This document shows, piece by piece, positions 1 to 8,904 of a DNA stretch of 64,000 nucleotides. Position 1 is the first letter of the stretch. Every line of letters begins with the position of its first letter. The DNA is taken from contig JAFS01000002.1 in the NCBI GenBank assembly GCA_000526255.1, forward strand, positions 620,001 through 684,000, in the 5' to 3' direction. A program made the translations under genes and the position numbers. The DNA is from Verrucomicrobia bacterium LP2A. Its GTDB lineage: Bacteria > Verrucomicrobiota > Verrucomicrobiia > Methylacidiphilales > Methylacidiphilaceae. The notes under the pieces were generated by a model, which did no database searches, was not told the DNA's origin, and worked only from the letters and a program-made list of their open reading frames with translations.

Positions 1-260
1 GCTTCCTCCCGACGCGAATAGAGCCGGATCGAGATCTGCGAGCGGCTGCTCCAGATGCCGCAACCGATCCGGTCGCCCCGGGCACTCTTGACCTCGACGC
101 AGTCCCCATCGACCGGATCGCCCTCGATCTGGGCCAGTTCGCTCCGATAGATCCAGGGGTGCCCCTGAAGAGATCGGTGCGTCCCCTGCTGCTGGAGCAG
201 GACTCGGCCGGAAATCCCCGGGGGAAGAGGAGGCCGGATCGGCGGTAAATCAGCGGGCAC
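1..260 (-). CDS. RlmI-like class I SAM-dependent rRNA methyltransferase, N-terminal PUA part (truncated by window edge)
   Basis: Reading the minus strand from a GTG at 258-260 gives an open frame that runs off the left edge. After a proline-rich leader of about 20 residues comes GHPWIYRSEL, then a segment with GDPVDGDCVEVKSARGDRIG and SRSQISIRLYSR. This is the N-terminal PUA layout of the COG1092/RlmI family of 23S rRNA cytosine-5 methyltransferases, where a conserved HPW(I/V) motif begins the RNA-binding domain. The catalytic Rossmann domain lies outside the window. The stop of the next minus-strand gene (kamA-like, 301) is 40 bp upstream, so the two may be co-transcribed. The GTG start is chosen because it follows an AAGAAGG purine stretch; a downstream start is possible. 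The frame is too short at the edge to prove the subfamily. Confidence 0.6.
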   Translation of the reverse strand, partial: MPADLPPIRPPLPPGISGRVLLQQQGTHRSLQGHPWIYRSELAQIEGDPVDGDCVEVKSARGDRIGCGIWSSRSQISIRLYSRREE

Positions 261-300
261 GAGCCTTCTTGCTTCCTATTCCCATCCGGAGATGCGCGCT

Positions 301-1479
301 TCAGGAAGCGGGATCGGGCTGTTTCTCCCCGGACTTCTCCCGAAAGAGACGGGGAGAGGGATACCGATACTCTCTCCCCAGGAAATTTCGGAGGAGGATC
401 TGCCCTCCCTCTTCCCCGACGATATATTCGGGGTTGAGCGGGATCTTGCCCCCGCCGCCCGGTCCGTCCACGACGTACTGCGGGACGGCGAAGCCGGTCG
501 TATAGCCCCGAAGCTGCCGAACGATCTGGATGCCCTCCTCGATCGGCACGCGCAGGTGGTCGGTCCCCTCGATCAAGTCGCACTGGTAAAGGTAGTAGGG
601 GCGGACCCGTGCCCGAACCAATTTGTGAACCAGATCGCGGACGGCGTCGACCGAGTCATTGACGCCGCGCAGGAGAACCGACTGGTTGCCGAGGGGAATA
701 CCCGCATCCGCCAGACGCCCGAGCGCATCGCGAACCTCCGCGGTCAGCTCGGCGGCATGGTTGGCATGGATGTTGATCCAGAGCGGATGGAAGCCCCGCA
801 GAAGATCGCAAAGGCTTTCCGTCACGCGGTGCGGGAGGAAGATCGGGACCCGGGTGCCGATTCGCACGATCTCGATGTGGGGGATCTCCCGCAGGCGGCC
901 GAGCAGATCCCGCAGCCGAGCGTCGGAGAGGAGTAGCGGATCCCCTCCGGAGAGCAGGACGTCCCTGACTTCCCGGTGCTCCCACAGGTAGGCCAGCGCC
1001 CGGTCGACGTCGACCGCCAGATGCTGCTCGCCCACCCCGCTCACGATCCGCGAACGGGTGCAGTAGCGGCAGTAGCTCGCGCAGCGATCGGTAACCAAGA
1101 AGAGAACCCGATCGGGATAGCGGTGAACGAGCCCTGGAGCCACCATGTTCCCATCCTCGCCGCAGGGATCGCTCATCTCGTAAGGAGCGCGGAGAAGCTC
1201 TTCGGCTCGTGGAATGACCTGGCGCCGGATGGGGCAGTCGGGATCGTCCGGGGAGAGGAGCGTGAAGAAATACGGAGTGATGGCCAGAGCCAGCTTTCTC
1301 GACGAAGCGAGCAGGATGCCCTTCTTTTCGGAGTCGGTCAGCCGCAGGCGCCCTTCGATCTCCTCGAGCGACGTGAGCCGGTGACGAAGCTGCCACCGCC
1401 AATCGTTCCACTGCTCGTCCGGAGTGTCGGCCCAGAAACCTTTACCCGCCGATCGAAAATCGCAATCGCGGCAGCTCAA
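301..1479 (-). CDS. kamA: KamA-family radical SAM lysine 2,3-aminomutase
   Basis: PLP- and 4Fe-4S-dependent radical SAM enzyme that would move the alpha-amino group of an amino acid to the beta carbon, classically L-lysine to beta-lysine. Visible features are the N-terminal WNDWRWQLRHR block typical of the family, the radical SAM cluster motif CASYCRYC at about residues 132-139, the GGDPLLL SAM-binding turn, and the late PGGGGKIPL motif near the C terminus. The open frame runs up to 1800, but that extension crosses the tRNA-Tyr gene at 1749-1831, so it cannot be the true start. I place the start at a TTG (1477-1479) preceded by AAGGACC, giving 392 residues. EF-P lysine aminomutase (EpmB) or glutamate 2,3-aminomutase are alternatives; no beta-lysine acetyltransferase (AblB) gene is adjacent. 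Confidence 0.8.
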   Translation of the reverse strand: MSCRDCDFRSAGKGFWADTPDEQWNDWRWQLRHRLTSLEEIEGRLRLTDSEKKGILLASSRKLALAITPYFFTLLSPDDPDCPIRRQVIPRAEELLRAPYEMSDPCGEDGNMVAPGLVHRYPDRVLFLVTDRCASYCRYCTRSRIVSGVGEQHLAVDVDRALAYLWEHREVRDVLLSGGDPLLLSDARLRDLLGRLREIPHIEIVRIGTRVPIFLPHRVTESLCDLLRGFHPLWINIHANHAAELTAEVRDALGRLADAGIPLGNQSVLLRGVNDSVDAVRDLVHKLVRARVRPYYLYQCDLIEGTDHLRVPIEEGIQIVRQLRGYTTGFAVPQYVVDGPGGGGKIPLNPEYIVGEEGGQILLRNFLGREYRYPSPRLFREKSGEKQPDPAS

Positions 1480-1748
1480 GAGAAGGTCCTTCCGTACACA
1501 GAAGCCAAAGCTAAGTCTTTTAGCATCCTTGTCAACCGCCCGTTGCCTCAAAAAGGGGAAGCTGGTTGCTTCGTGCCAAGGGGTCTCCGTCGATGCGGAC
1601 CCGAGGAACCCGCACCCGGAGGGCGAGGGGAGCCGAACGGTGCCGACGCCTTCTTCCTCCTTGCCAAGCCGATGCCAAGGTGCTTTGCTAACCCTCCATC
1701 GCTCGAGAGAGAGGGGATCCACCGCCTTCTTTTCTCCCTCGGCAAGAC

Positions 1749-1831
1749 GGGCAGATACCGAAGCGGCCAAACGGGGCAGACTGTAAATCTGCTGGCTCAC
1801 GCCTTCGCTGGTTCGAATCCAGCTCTGCCCA
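1749..1831 (+). tRNA. tRNA-Tyr (anticodon GTA)
   Basis: The cloverleaf is clear. A 7-bp acceptor stem is formed by GGGCAGA (1749-1755) and TCTGCCC (1824-1830), the anticodon loop is CTGTAAA with anticodon GTA, there is a long variable arm of the type II tyrosine kind, and the T arm contains GGTTCGAATCC. The discriminator base is A at 1831 and CCA is not encoded. The gene lies opposite the minus-strand kamA and pssA genes and fixes the upper limit of kamA. Confidence 0.96.
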
Positions 1832-1846
1832 AGAAAGCGGCTCTGC

Positions 1847-2668
1847 TTACTCCGAAGAAGCTTCCCGTTCCTCGGTCTCTTCCTCTAAAGCTCGCCGCCA
1901 GTGCGGGGAAAGGAGCGGCCGGACGATCCCGAAGAGGAAGTAGGCAAGGAAGTCCACGGCGAGCATCCATTTATAATAGACGACCGTCAGGGCGACGGTC
2001 GCCAAGACCAGCAGGAATTTCGGCAGCGAATGCTGGGTCCGCAGCCCCACACCCTTGAAGCTCGGATAGCGGAGCTTGCTGAACATCATGAAGGAGAGGA
2101 GCAGGAGCAGGACTGCCAGGACATAACGCCCCCACCCTTGCTTGAGATCCCGATCGGTTTCGTAGAGGGAGAGCAGAAAGAGGGTGAGGGAGGAGACCAG
2201 CCCCGCTGCGGCGGGGATCGGAAAGCCCGTGAACACCTCCTTGCTCTCCTCGGCCCGCGCGGCATAGACGTTGAAACGGGCCAGGCGAAGCGCACCGCAG
2301 ACAAGGTAGATGGCCGCGACGATCCATCCGAGCCGATGCGGAAACTGGTAGAGGACAATCTCAAAGACCAGCAGGGCGGGGGCCACTCCGAAGGAAATCA
2401 GGTCGGCCAGGGAATCGAACTCGCGCCCGAATGCGCTCTCCTTGCCGCCGAGGCGAGCTACCCGTCCGTCGAGCAGGTCGAAGACGAAGGCGGCCAGGAT
2501 GAAGTCGAGGCTCGTCTTGAAGGTGTGAATCCAGCCGGAAAGCTCGCTGTCGCGCAGGATGCTTCCTTCCAAGATCTTGAGGATGGCGAGAAACCCGCAA
2601 AGCAGGTTCCCTGCGGTCATGAGGCTCGGCAGCAGATAGAGCTTGCCCTCGTTTTCGTGCTCTTTCAC
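1847..2668 (-). CDS. pssA: CDP-diacylglycerol--serine O-phosphatidyltransferase
   Basis: Makes phosphatidylserine from CDP-diacylglycerol and serine in the inner membrane. The CDP-alcohol phosphatidyltransferase signature is intact: DGRVAR, then a G eight residues on, then D-x3-D (EFDSLAD), near residues 75-97. Several hydrophobic segments follow, consistent with the multi-spanning PssA family; about 273 residues. The start is a GTG at 2666-2668 whose GTGA overlaps the psd stop, followed by KEHENEGKLYLLPSLMTAGN, the usual PssA beginning. It is the last gene of the ugd-purA-uppS-cdsA-psd-pssA run, directly after its partner psd, so both steps to phosphatidylethanolamine are encoded together. 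Confidence 0.93.
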   Translation of the reverse strand: MKEHENEGKLYLLPSLMTAGNLLCGFLAILKILEGSILRDSELSGWIHTFKTSLDFILAAFVFDLLDGRVARLGGKESAFGREFDSLADLISFGVAPALLVFEIVLYQFPHRLGWIVAAIYLVCGALRLARFNVYAARAEESKEVFTGFPIPAAAGLVSSLTLFLLSLYETDRDLKQGWGRYVLAVLLLLLSFMMFSKLRYPSFKGVGLRTQHSLPKFLLVLATVALTVVYYKWMLAVDFLAYFLFGIVRPLLSPHWRRALEEETEEREASSE

Positions 2669-3306
2669 GGCCACCGGCCTACCACGGTCTCGCCTGCGTG
2701 AACGACGTCTCCCGGCGCGACAAGAATGTGGCACTCCTCGGGCAAGTAGAGCTCCGTGCGGGAGCCGAACCGGATCATTCCGATCCTCTCCCCCGCCTGC
2801 ACCGAATCTCCCTCGCCGACCCAGCGGACGATCCGGCGAGCGACCAAGCCCGCGATCTGCCGCACCCCGATCGTTCCGCGTGGGGTTGCGATCCACCAAT
2901 CCTGTCGCTCATTGCGCTCCGCCGCCTCTTTCCGGCGCGCGTCCAGGAAGCTTCCGCGGGCATACTCGATCTTCGTCACCCTTCCCGCCGTCGGAGCTCG
3001 ATTCACATGCACATCAAAGACCGAGAGAAAGATCGCGACTCGGCGCATAGGCCGGGAGGAAAAAGGGCTCTCCGGGACGACGTCCACCGCGACCACCTTC
3101 CCGTCGGCAGGGGCAAGGATAGCGTCCGGATCCCGGATCGGCCGCCGATCGGGATCCCGGAAGAAGAAGATGACAAAGCCGAGCAGGAGAAGAAGCAAGC
3201 TTCCACAAAGCCGGCTCCACCGAAAAGGGAGGACGAGAAAGAAAGCCGTCGCGGCGGCCACGATCCCCAGGAGCGGCAATGCGTCTCTCAGCGCAGGGGG
3301 AAGCAT
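2665..3306 (-). CDS. psd: Phosphatidylserine decarboxylase proenzyme
   Basis: Converts phosphatidylserine to phosphatidylethanolamine. The 213-residue protein has two N-terminal hydrophobic stretches (about residues 8-45), the conserved FFRDPDR and ILAPADGKV blocks, HVNRAPT-type residues in the middle, and MIRFGSRTELYLP near the C terminus. The GS bond inside FGSRTE corresponds to the self-cleavage site at which the serine becomes the pyruvoyl cofactor. Length and architecture match the short PSD-A type rather than the longer E. coli enzyme. Its stop overlaps the pssA GTG start by four bases, and it lies 40 bp downstream of cdsA. Confidence 0.93.
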   Translation of the reverse strand: MLPPALRDALPLLGIVAAATAFFLVLPFRWSRLCGSLLLLLLGFVIFFFRDPDRRPIRDPDAILAPADGKVVAVDVVPESPFSSRPMRRVAIFLSVFDVHVNRAPTAGRVTKIEYARGSFLDARRKEAAERNERQDWWIATPRGTIGVRQIAGLVARRIVRWVGEGDSVQAGERIGMIRFGSRTELYLPEECHILVAPGDVVHAGETVVGRWP

Positions 3307-3346
3307 GTTGTTCGTCTCTTCTTCTCTCCGCTCGTCTTCTGCATGC

Positions 3347-4237
3347 CTATCGGGGAATCCACGACGACGCCGCTCCGCCGAATCGCGCCAAGCCGTAAAA
3401 GTAGAACGCCGGTGCCGCGAAGAGCAAGCTGTCGACGAGGTCGAGCGCTCCCCCGATCCCCGGGATCCAGCGGCCCGAATCCTTTACATGCGCATCGCGC
3501 TTGGCCGCGCTCTTTGCCAGATCGCCCAAGACGCCGAGGAAACCGAGACCCACCCCCAAGAAGACCGCGTCGAGCAGACGAAAGCGGACGAGACCGCCGC
3601 AGAGGGAGACGATGGCCAGGCTGGCTAGAAGTGCTGCCATGAGGCCGCCCGCCAGGCCCTCCCACGTCTTCTGAGGGCTGATCCGAGGCAGAAGTCGATG
3701 CCTCCCCAAGAGTGAGCCGGCCACGAAAGCCCCGGTATCCCCGAGCTTGGTGACCAGCATCACGAAGAGCACAGCCGCTCGCGGATCGGCGTAGTTGTTC
3801 GGCTCCAAGGCAATCCTGCACAAGAAGCTAAACAAGAAAGGGATATAGACTACTCCCAAGAGGGTGAGGCCTCCGGCCTCCAAGGGCAAGAGACTTCCCT
3901 CGGAACCCAAGACGACTCGGAAGAGAAGTGCCACGACCGTCAGCACGAAGAGCGCCTCCTCCCAGGCCAGGAACGTCTTCGCCGCCTCGGGGTGGGCGAC
4001 CCAGCAAAACCAGAGGATCGCGTAAAACAAGAGCCCGGCGATGATCCCCAGCCGTTTGAAGACGATGGTCCCCTTCTGCTCCTGCATGCGGTAGAATTCC
4101 CACTGAGCGACCATCGAGAAGACGGCGACGATGAGGATCTCCCCCGTGCGCCATCCGAGCAGGACGATGCCGAGCGCAACGCTCCAGAGGACGGCAGACG
4201 AGCCGATTCGGGCGAGCCAGCCGGGTCGCCGGTTCAT
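3347..4237 (-). CDS. cdsA: Phosphatidate cytidylyltransferase
   Basis: Synthesises CDP-diacylglycerol, the substrate of the downstream pssA. The 296-residue product is strongly hydrophobic with several membrane segments. The C-terminal family block is present: QKTWEGLAGG, LGDLAKSAAKRDAHVKDSG, then IPGIGGALDLVDSLL. In this last motif the usual H-G-G-x-x-D-R reads I-G-G-A-L-D-L, a variation I recall from several non-proteobacterial CdsA proteins. The ATG at 4235-4237 overlaps the uppS stop in an ATGA, so translation is probably coupled. The open frame extends further upstream but that part overlaps uppS. Confidence 0.93.
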   Translation of the reverse strand: MNRRPGWLARIGSSAVLWSVALGIVLLGWRTGEILIVAVFSMVAQWEFYRMQEQKGTIVFKRLGIIAGLLFYAILWFCWVAHPEAAKTFLAWEEALFVLTVVALLFRVVLGSEGSLLPLEAGGLTLLGVVYIPFLFSFLCRIALEPNNYADPRAAVLFVMLVTKLGDTGAFVAGSLLGRHRLLPRISPQKTWEGLAGGLMAALLASLAIVSLCGGLVRFRLLDAVFLGVGLGFLGVLGDLAKSAAKRDAHVKDSGRWIPGIGGALDLVDSLLFAAPAFYFYGLARFGGAASSWIPR

Positions 4238-4986
4238 TCGAGCGGCTCCCTCTCCTCCAGGCGACCGAAGCGCCGCTGTCTTCGCCCATATTCTTCCAGG
4301 GCCTGTAAGAATGCGTCCCGACGAAAGTCGGGCCAGAGAATGGCGGTGAAGTAGATCTCGGAGTAGGAGATCTGCCACAAGAGAAAGTTACTGATCCTCA
4401 TCTCCCCGCTCGTTCGGATCAGCAGGTCGGGATCGGGGTCCTCGCCCGTGTAAAGGTAGTGGCGAAACGAGACCTCGTCGATCTCCTCCGGTTGCAGGCT
4501 CCCCCGCAAGACCTCCCGGGCCATCCGCCGGACTGCCGTCACGATCTCAATTCGACCGCTGTAGCTGAGGGCGAGCGAAAGGGTAAGCTTTCGGTTTTGG
4601 GCGGTCCGGAGGCTCACCGCTTCGATCTTCTCCCGCAAGCCCGCCGGCAGATCGGCGAGCCGTCCGATCACCTTCAGGCGGACATCGTTCTTGATCAGAT
4701 CGGCTTCCGCCTCTTCGATAAAGCTGTTCAGCAGCTCCATCAGGGCGTTTACCTCCTCGGGAGGACGTTTCCAATTCTCCACCGAAAACGCATAGAGCGT
4801 GAGGAACGCGACGCCGACCTCGGCCGCCGTACGCACGACCTCCCGAGCCGCCTCGAAGCCCGCTCGATGCCCTTCGACGCGGGGCAGGCTCCGTGCACAC
4901 GCCCACCGGCCGTTTCCGTCCATGATGATGGCCACGTGGGTCGGCGGTTTTAAAAGCTCGCCCGACCTCGTCTTTCTATTCGACAA
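4234..4986 (-). CDS. uppS: Isoprenyl transferase (undecaprenyl diphosphate synthase)
   Basis: Condenses isopentenyl diphosphate units onto farnesyl diphosphate to give the C55 carrier lipid for peptidoglycan and polysaccharide export. The 250-residue product has the catalytic MDGNGRWA motif (Asp about residue 23), LTLYAFSVENWKRP, and the C-terminal DLLIRTSGEMRISNFLLWQ and YSEIYFTAILWPDF blocks of cis-prenyltransferases. The ATG lies 11 bp inside the 3 prime end of purA, and the stop overlaps the cdsA start. The usual neighbour cdsA is retained; dxr and rseP are not present here. Confidence 0.96.
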   Translation of the reverse strand: MSNRKTRSGELLKPPTHVAIIMDGNGRWACARSLPRVEGHRAGFEAAREVVRTAAEVGVAFLTLYAFSVENWKRPPEEVNALMELLNSFIEEAEADLIKNDVRLKVIGRLADLPAGLREKIEAVSLRTAQNRKLTLSLALSYSGRIEIVTAVRRMAREVLRGSLQPEEIDEVSFRHYLYTGEDPDPDLLIRTSGEMRISNFLLWQISYSEIYFTAILWPDFRRDAFLQALEEYGRRQRRFGRLEEREPLE

Positions 4987-6265
4987 GGAACGTCTGCTCC
5001 CTTCCTGCTCCCACGGAGACCAGGCGGACCGGAGACCCGGTCAACTCGGAGAGAGCATCCAGATATTCTTTGGCCAGATCCGGCAAGTCGGCGAAGCGCC
5101 GGACGCCAGATGTCGGCTGCCGCCATCCTGGAAATTCCTTATAGACGGGCGCGCATTCCTGCCAGTGCGCCGCGCAGGTCGGCGGATGGGAAAGGCGTCG
5201 ACCCCGCCACTCGTAGGCAATGCAGACGGGAATCGTCGCGAGGGTGTCGAGGCCGTCCAGATTCGTTACCGCGAGCTCATCGAAGCCGTTGATCAAGCAA
5301 GCATAGCGGCTCATCACCCCGTCGAACCAGCCGCATCTCCGGGCCCGGCCCGTAGTGGCCCCGTATTCCCGCCCGATCTGATGGAGCAGGTCCGCCAGCT
5401 CGGCTGACTCCACCGGCATCGGTCCTGCGCCGACGCGCGTCGTATAGGCCTTGAGGCAGCCGACGACCCGATCGATCCGATGTGGAGGCACACCGGTTCC
5501 GGTCACCGCTCCTCCCGCCGTCGTGTTGGAGGAGGTGACATAGGGATAGGTTCCGAAATCGATGTCCAAGAAAGTGCCTTGGGCGCTTTCGAAGAGCATG
5601 TCTTTGCCTTCGCGCATCGCATCGGCCAGCCAGATCGCCGTGTTCACGATCATCTCCCGTAGGAACTCCGCCGCCTCGCAGCAACGATGAACCACCTCTT
5701 CGGAGTCGATCGGCTGTCCGCCGAGGAAAGAAAGCAGCCGATTCTTCTCTTTGATTCTCTCCTCGAGCTTGTTGCGAAGCTCCTTCGGTTCCAGGAGATC
5801 GTGAATGCGGAGCCCGGTGCGGTTGACCTTGTCGACGTAGGCCGGGCCGACGCCACGACCGGTCGTTCCCAGTTTCCCCTTGCCGCGCAGGCTTTCCAGC
5901 TGCTCGTCCATGCGCCGGTGATACGGGAGCACCAAGTGGGCCGAGTCCGAAACGAAGAGCCTCCCCTTGGGCGCGATCCCCCGAGCGGCCAAACCCTCGA
6001 TCTCGCTTACGAGCGAAGTCGGGTCGATGACCATTCCGTTCCCCAAGACGCACTCCTTCTCCGGCCGAAGGATGCCGGAAGGAATCAGGTGGACGACGAA
6101 CTTTTCGCCTTCCACCTTCACCGTATGGCCGGCATTGTCCCCCCCTTGGCAACGGACGACTACGTTGGCATCCCCGGTGAGGAAATCGATGATCTTTCCT
6201 TTTCCCTCATCCCCCCATTGCGCTCCGACAATTACCGTGTTCACTCCACTCACCGCCCCCGTCAT
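4976..6265 (-). CDS. purA: Adenylosuccinate synthetase
   Basis: First committed step from IMP to AMP, using GTP and aspartate. The 429-residue product starts MTGAVSGVNTVIVGAQWGDEGKGKI; the GDEGKGK phosphate loop, NAGHTV, the GTTGRGVGPAY block, the TTAGGAVTGTGVPP region and the R(A)RRCGWFD motif are all visible. The ATG at 6263-6265 overlaps the ugd stop in an ATGA; an in-frame GTG five codons later is a second option. The longer open frame to 6544 only reads through ugd on another frame. It lies between ugd and uppS with overlaps on both sides. Confidence 0.96.
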   Translation of the reverse strand: MTGAVSGVNTVIVGAQWGDEGKGKIIDFLTGDANVVVRCQGGDNAGHTVKVEGEKFVVHLIPSGILRPEKECVLGNGMVIDPTSLVSEIEGLAARGIAPKGRLFVSDSAHLVLPYHRRMDEQLESLRGKGKLGTTGRGVGPAYVDKVNRTGLRIHDLLEPKELRNKLEERIKEKNRLLSFLGGQPIDSEEVVHRCCEAAEFLREMIVNTAIWLADAMREGKDMLFESAQGTFLDIDFGTYPYVTSSNTTAGGAVTGTGVPPHRIDRVVGCLKAYTTRVGAGPMPVESAELADLLHQIGREYGATTGRARRCGWFDGVMSRYACLINGFDELAVTNLDGLDTLATIPVCIAYEWRGRRLSHPPTCAAHWQECAPVYKEFPGWRQPTSGVRRFADLPDLAKEYLDALSELTGSPVRLVSVGAGREQTFLVE

Positions 6266-7551
6266 CGACCGATTCCGCGATAAGCAAACCCCCAGGCGGC
6301 CATCTTTTCCCGGTCCAAAAGGTTGCGTCCATCGAAAACCAGCGGGCTCACCATCCGCTTTTTCATGGAGAGCCAGTCGAGCTCGCGGAACTCTTCCCAT
6401 TCCGTCGCCACGACGACGCAATCGGCTCCCTGAGCCACCTCCTCTCCATTGGAGCAGAGATGGAGCTTCGGAAGAAGCTCCTTTGCCTTCGCCATCGCCT
6501 TGGGATCGAAGGCGCGGACCAGGGCACCTTCCTGGAGGAAGCACTCCGCAAGCGCCATGGCGACACTTTGGCGCGTGTCGTCCGTGTTGTTCTTGAACGC
6601 CAGCCCGAGCAGGCCGATCGTTTTGTCCCGGAGAAGCCAGATCTCTTCTCGAATCTTCTTCAAGAAGTGTTCCCTCTGCTGCCGGTTGATCGAAGCGGCC
6701 TCCTTCAGCAGACGGAAGTCGCAGCCGAGCTCCTCGGCGATCCGAATGAAGGCGGAGACATCCTTAGGGAAGCAGGAACCGCCCCATCCCACTCCCGCCT
6801 GCAGAAAGGAGCGGCCGATCCGCCGGTCGAGACCCATCCCCTCCGCGACGAGAAGCACGTCGGCCTTCGAAGCCTCGCAAATCTGCGCGATCATGTTGAT
6901 GTAGGAGATCTTCACCGCCAGGAAGCTGTTGGACGCATGCTTGATGAGCTCGGCGGAGTTCAAATCGGTGATCAGCATCGGCGTCCGAAAAGGCTCGTAA
7001 ATCTCCTTCATGATCGCGGTTGCTCGTTCGGAAGAAGCCCCGATCACGATCCGATCGGGCTTCATCAGATCGCCGATCGCCGAACCTTCCCGGAGAAACT
7101 CGGGGTTGCTCACCACGTCGAATTGCGCCTTCCGCTTGCTGTAGCGTTCGATCGTCTGCGCCACCTTCTCTCCGGTCCTCACGGGAACCGTGCTCTTGTC
7201 GACGATGACCCGATACTCCTGCAGGGGCCCGGCGATCTCCCGAGCCACTCTCTCCACGTAATGCAGATCGACGCTCCCGTCCTCATGAGGCGGGGTCGGC
7301 ACGGCGATGAAAAGGGCAAGACAGCTCTCCACCGCTTCCGTAATCGACTCCCCGAACCGGAGTCGGCCTGCGGCCACGTTCCGCGAAATCATGGCTTCCA
7401 AGCCCGGCTCGTAAAAGGGGACGCTGCCCTCGCGCAGGCGCTTCACCTTCGCCTGATCGCTATCCACACAAAGCACCTCGTGGCCGACTTCGGCAAAACA
7501 CGCCCCCGTCGTGAGACCAACATATCCGGAACCAATGATCGCAATTTTCAT
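6262..7551 (-). CDS. ugd: UDP-glucose 6-dehydrogenase
   Basis: Oxidises UDP-glucose to UDP-glucuronate with two NAD+, feeding exopolysaccharide or lipopolysaccharide synthesis. The Rossmann motif IIGSGYVGLTTGACFAE is at the N terminus, STVPVRTG and the SNPEFLREG block follow, and the catalytic cysteine sits in GVGWGGSCFPKDV at about residue 257. Length 429 residues is typical. The start MKIAIIGS (ATG 7549-7551) is preferred to an ATG seven codons upstream because the Rossmann strand begins there. It appears to be the first gene of the lipid and carrier-lipid operon; nadA ends 221 bp upstream on the same strand. Confidence 0.95.
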   Translation of the reverse strand: MKIAIIGSGYVGLTTGACFAEVGHEVLCVDSDQAKVKRLREGSVPFYEPGLEAMISRNVAAGRLRFGESITEAVESCLALFIAVPTPPHEDGSVDLHYVERVAREIAGPLQEYRVIVDKSTVPVRTGEKVAQTIERYSKRKAQFDVVSNPEFLREGSAIGDLMKPDRIVIGASSERATAIMKEIYEPFRTPMLITDLNSAELIKHASNSFLAVKISYINMIAQICEASKADVLLVAEGMGLDRRIGRSFLQAGVGWGGSCFPKDVSAFIRIAEELGCDFRLLKEAASINRQQREHFLKKIREEIWLLRDKTIGLLGLAFKNNTDDTRQSVAMALAECFLQEGALVRAFDPKAMAKAKELLPKLHLCSNGEEVAQGADCVVVATEWEEFRELDWLSMKKRMVSPLVFDGRNLLDREKMAAWGFAYRGIGR

Positions 7552-7772
7552 AGTGGGAAGCGAAAGTCCCAACCGGCTGGCCGGGACGCGACGTCCAGCC
7601 CATCCCTGGGACAGACTATCTCCTCTCGTTTTACCTCATCCTCTCCTTCCGGCTCGGTGGACTTCAGCCGCCGCGCTCCCGGCCCCGCCGCCTCCTGCCG
7701 CTGGCTTCGTGCCGAAAGACTTTGTCCTGCCTAAAAGAGCCAACAGTCTGGAAGCAGTGGAGTCGATCTCCC

Positions 7773-8702
7773 TTACTTGGCGCTCCAATCGAGCATCCGC
7801 TGGATCGGGAGGCGGGCCCGCTCCGCGATCTCCCGAGGCACGACAATTTCCGGCTCGCCAGATTGCAGGCTTCGACAGACCTTTTCCAGCGTAATCTTTT
7901 TCATGAAAAGGCAGTTGGCGCAGGCGCACCGCTCCGTGGGAGCGGGGAGGAACACTTTGTCGGGAATCTCGCGGCCCAGGCGGTGGAGCATCCCCGACTC
8001 GGTGGCGATAATGAAGCTCTTGGCGGGACTCTTCCGGCAGAACTCCACCATCTTCTCGGTCGAGCAGATCTCGTCGGCCAGCATCCGGACGGCCACATCG
8101 CATTCGGGATGGGCGACGACCGGCGCTCCCGGATGAAGCTGCCGCATCCGGACGAGGCTCGCATGGGTAAATTCCAGATGGACGTAGCAATGCCCCTGCC
8201 AGAGACGCATCTTCCGTCCTGTCTGCTGCTTCACCCACTCCCCGAGGTTTTGATCCGGGACGAAAAGGATCTCGTACTCTGGGGGGATCTGGTTGACGAT
8301 CGTCACCGCGTTCCCGGAGGTGCAGACCACATCGCTCAGCGCTTTCACCGAGGCGGTCGAATTCACATAGGTGACGACGAAGAGGCGATCGGAAGCCTGG
8401 CGCACTTCGGCAAGCTCCTCGGCGCTGCAGGAATCGGCAAGAGAGCAACCGGCTTCTAGATCGGGAAGAAGAACCTTCTTTTCCGGGTTAAGAATCTTGG
8501 CGGTCTCCGCCATGAAGTGGACGCCGCAAAAGACGATCCAGTCGGCTCCGGTCCGGTGAGCCTGGTAGGCAAGGCCGAGCGAATCGCCCACGAAGTCGGC
8601 GACCTCCTGTACCTCGCGGACCTGGTAGTTGTGGGCCAGGATAACCGCATTCCGCTCCCTCTTGAGGCGTCGAACCTCTTCCTGTAGCTCTTTTGCGTCC
8701 AT
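7773..8702 (-). CDS. nadA: Quinolinate synthase A
   Basis: Condenses iminoaspartate with dihydroxyacetone phosphate to quinolinate in de novo NAD synthesis; the next enzyme, nadC, is at 57.5 kb. The 309-residue protein begins MDAKELQEEV and contains NAVILAHNYQ, DWIVFCGVHFMAETAKIL, DVVCTSGNA and the C-terminal PTERCACANCLFMK. The cysteines in these three blocks are the expected ligands of the 4Fe-4S cluster. It is transcribed divergently from the glnT-like gene, with about 200 bp between the starts. nadB is not in the window. Confidence 0.95.
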   Translation of the reverse strand: MDAKELQEEVRRLKRERNAVILAHNYQVREVQEVADFVGDSLGLAYQAHRTGADWIVFCGVHFMAETAKILNPEKKVLLPDLEAGCSLADSCSAEELAEVRQASDRLFVVTYVNSTASVKALSDVVCTSGNAVTIVNQIPPEYEILFVPDQNLGEWVKQQTGRKMRLWQGHCYVHLEFTHASLVRMRQLHPGAPVVAHPECDVAVRMLADEICSTEKMVEFCRKSPAKSFIIATESGMLHRLGREIPDKVFLPAPTERCACANCLFMKKITLEKVCRSLQSGEPEIVVPREIAERARLPIQRMLDWSAK

Positions 8703-8904
8703 CGTGGATGATCAGGCTCTCGTCCCCTCTACTCTGTCCGCTCCAGGAAGGCTTGTCTAGCCGGCATCTTTCTGGGGCGCGCCGGCAGCGTCTTTCGCAT
8801 CGGATCTTCCCTTCGACCCGGATGCCGCTCTTTCCGCTTTGCGGACGGAAGGATGAATACAAATTCACCCCGATTTCGTCTTCTCTTCATGTTTGCGGGA
8901 GAGG

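Noticed and set aside
1480-1800. N-terminal extension of the kamA-like frame
   Set aside because: It runs antisense through the complete tRNA-Tyr gene and has no family similarity; the KamA core begins downstream.
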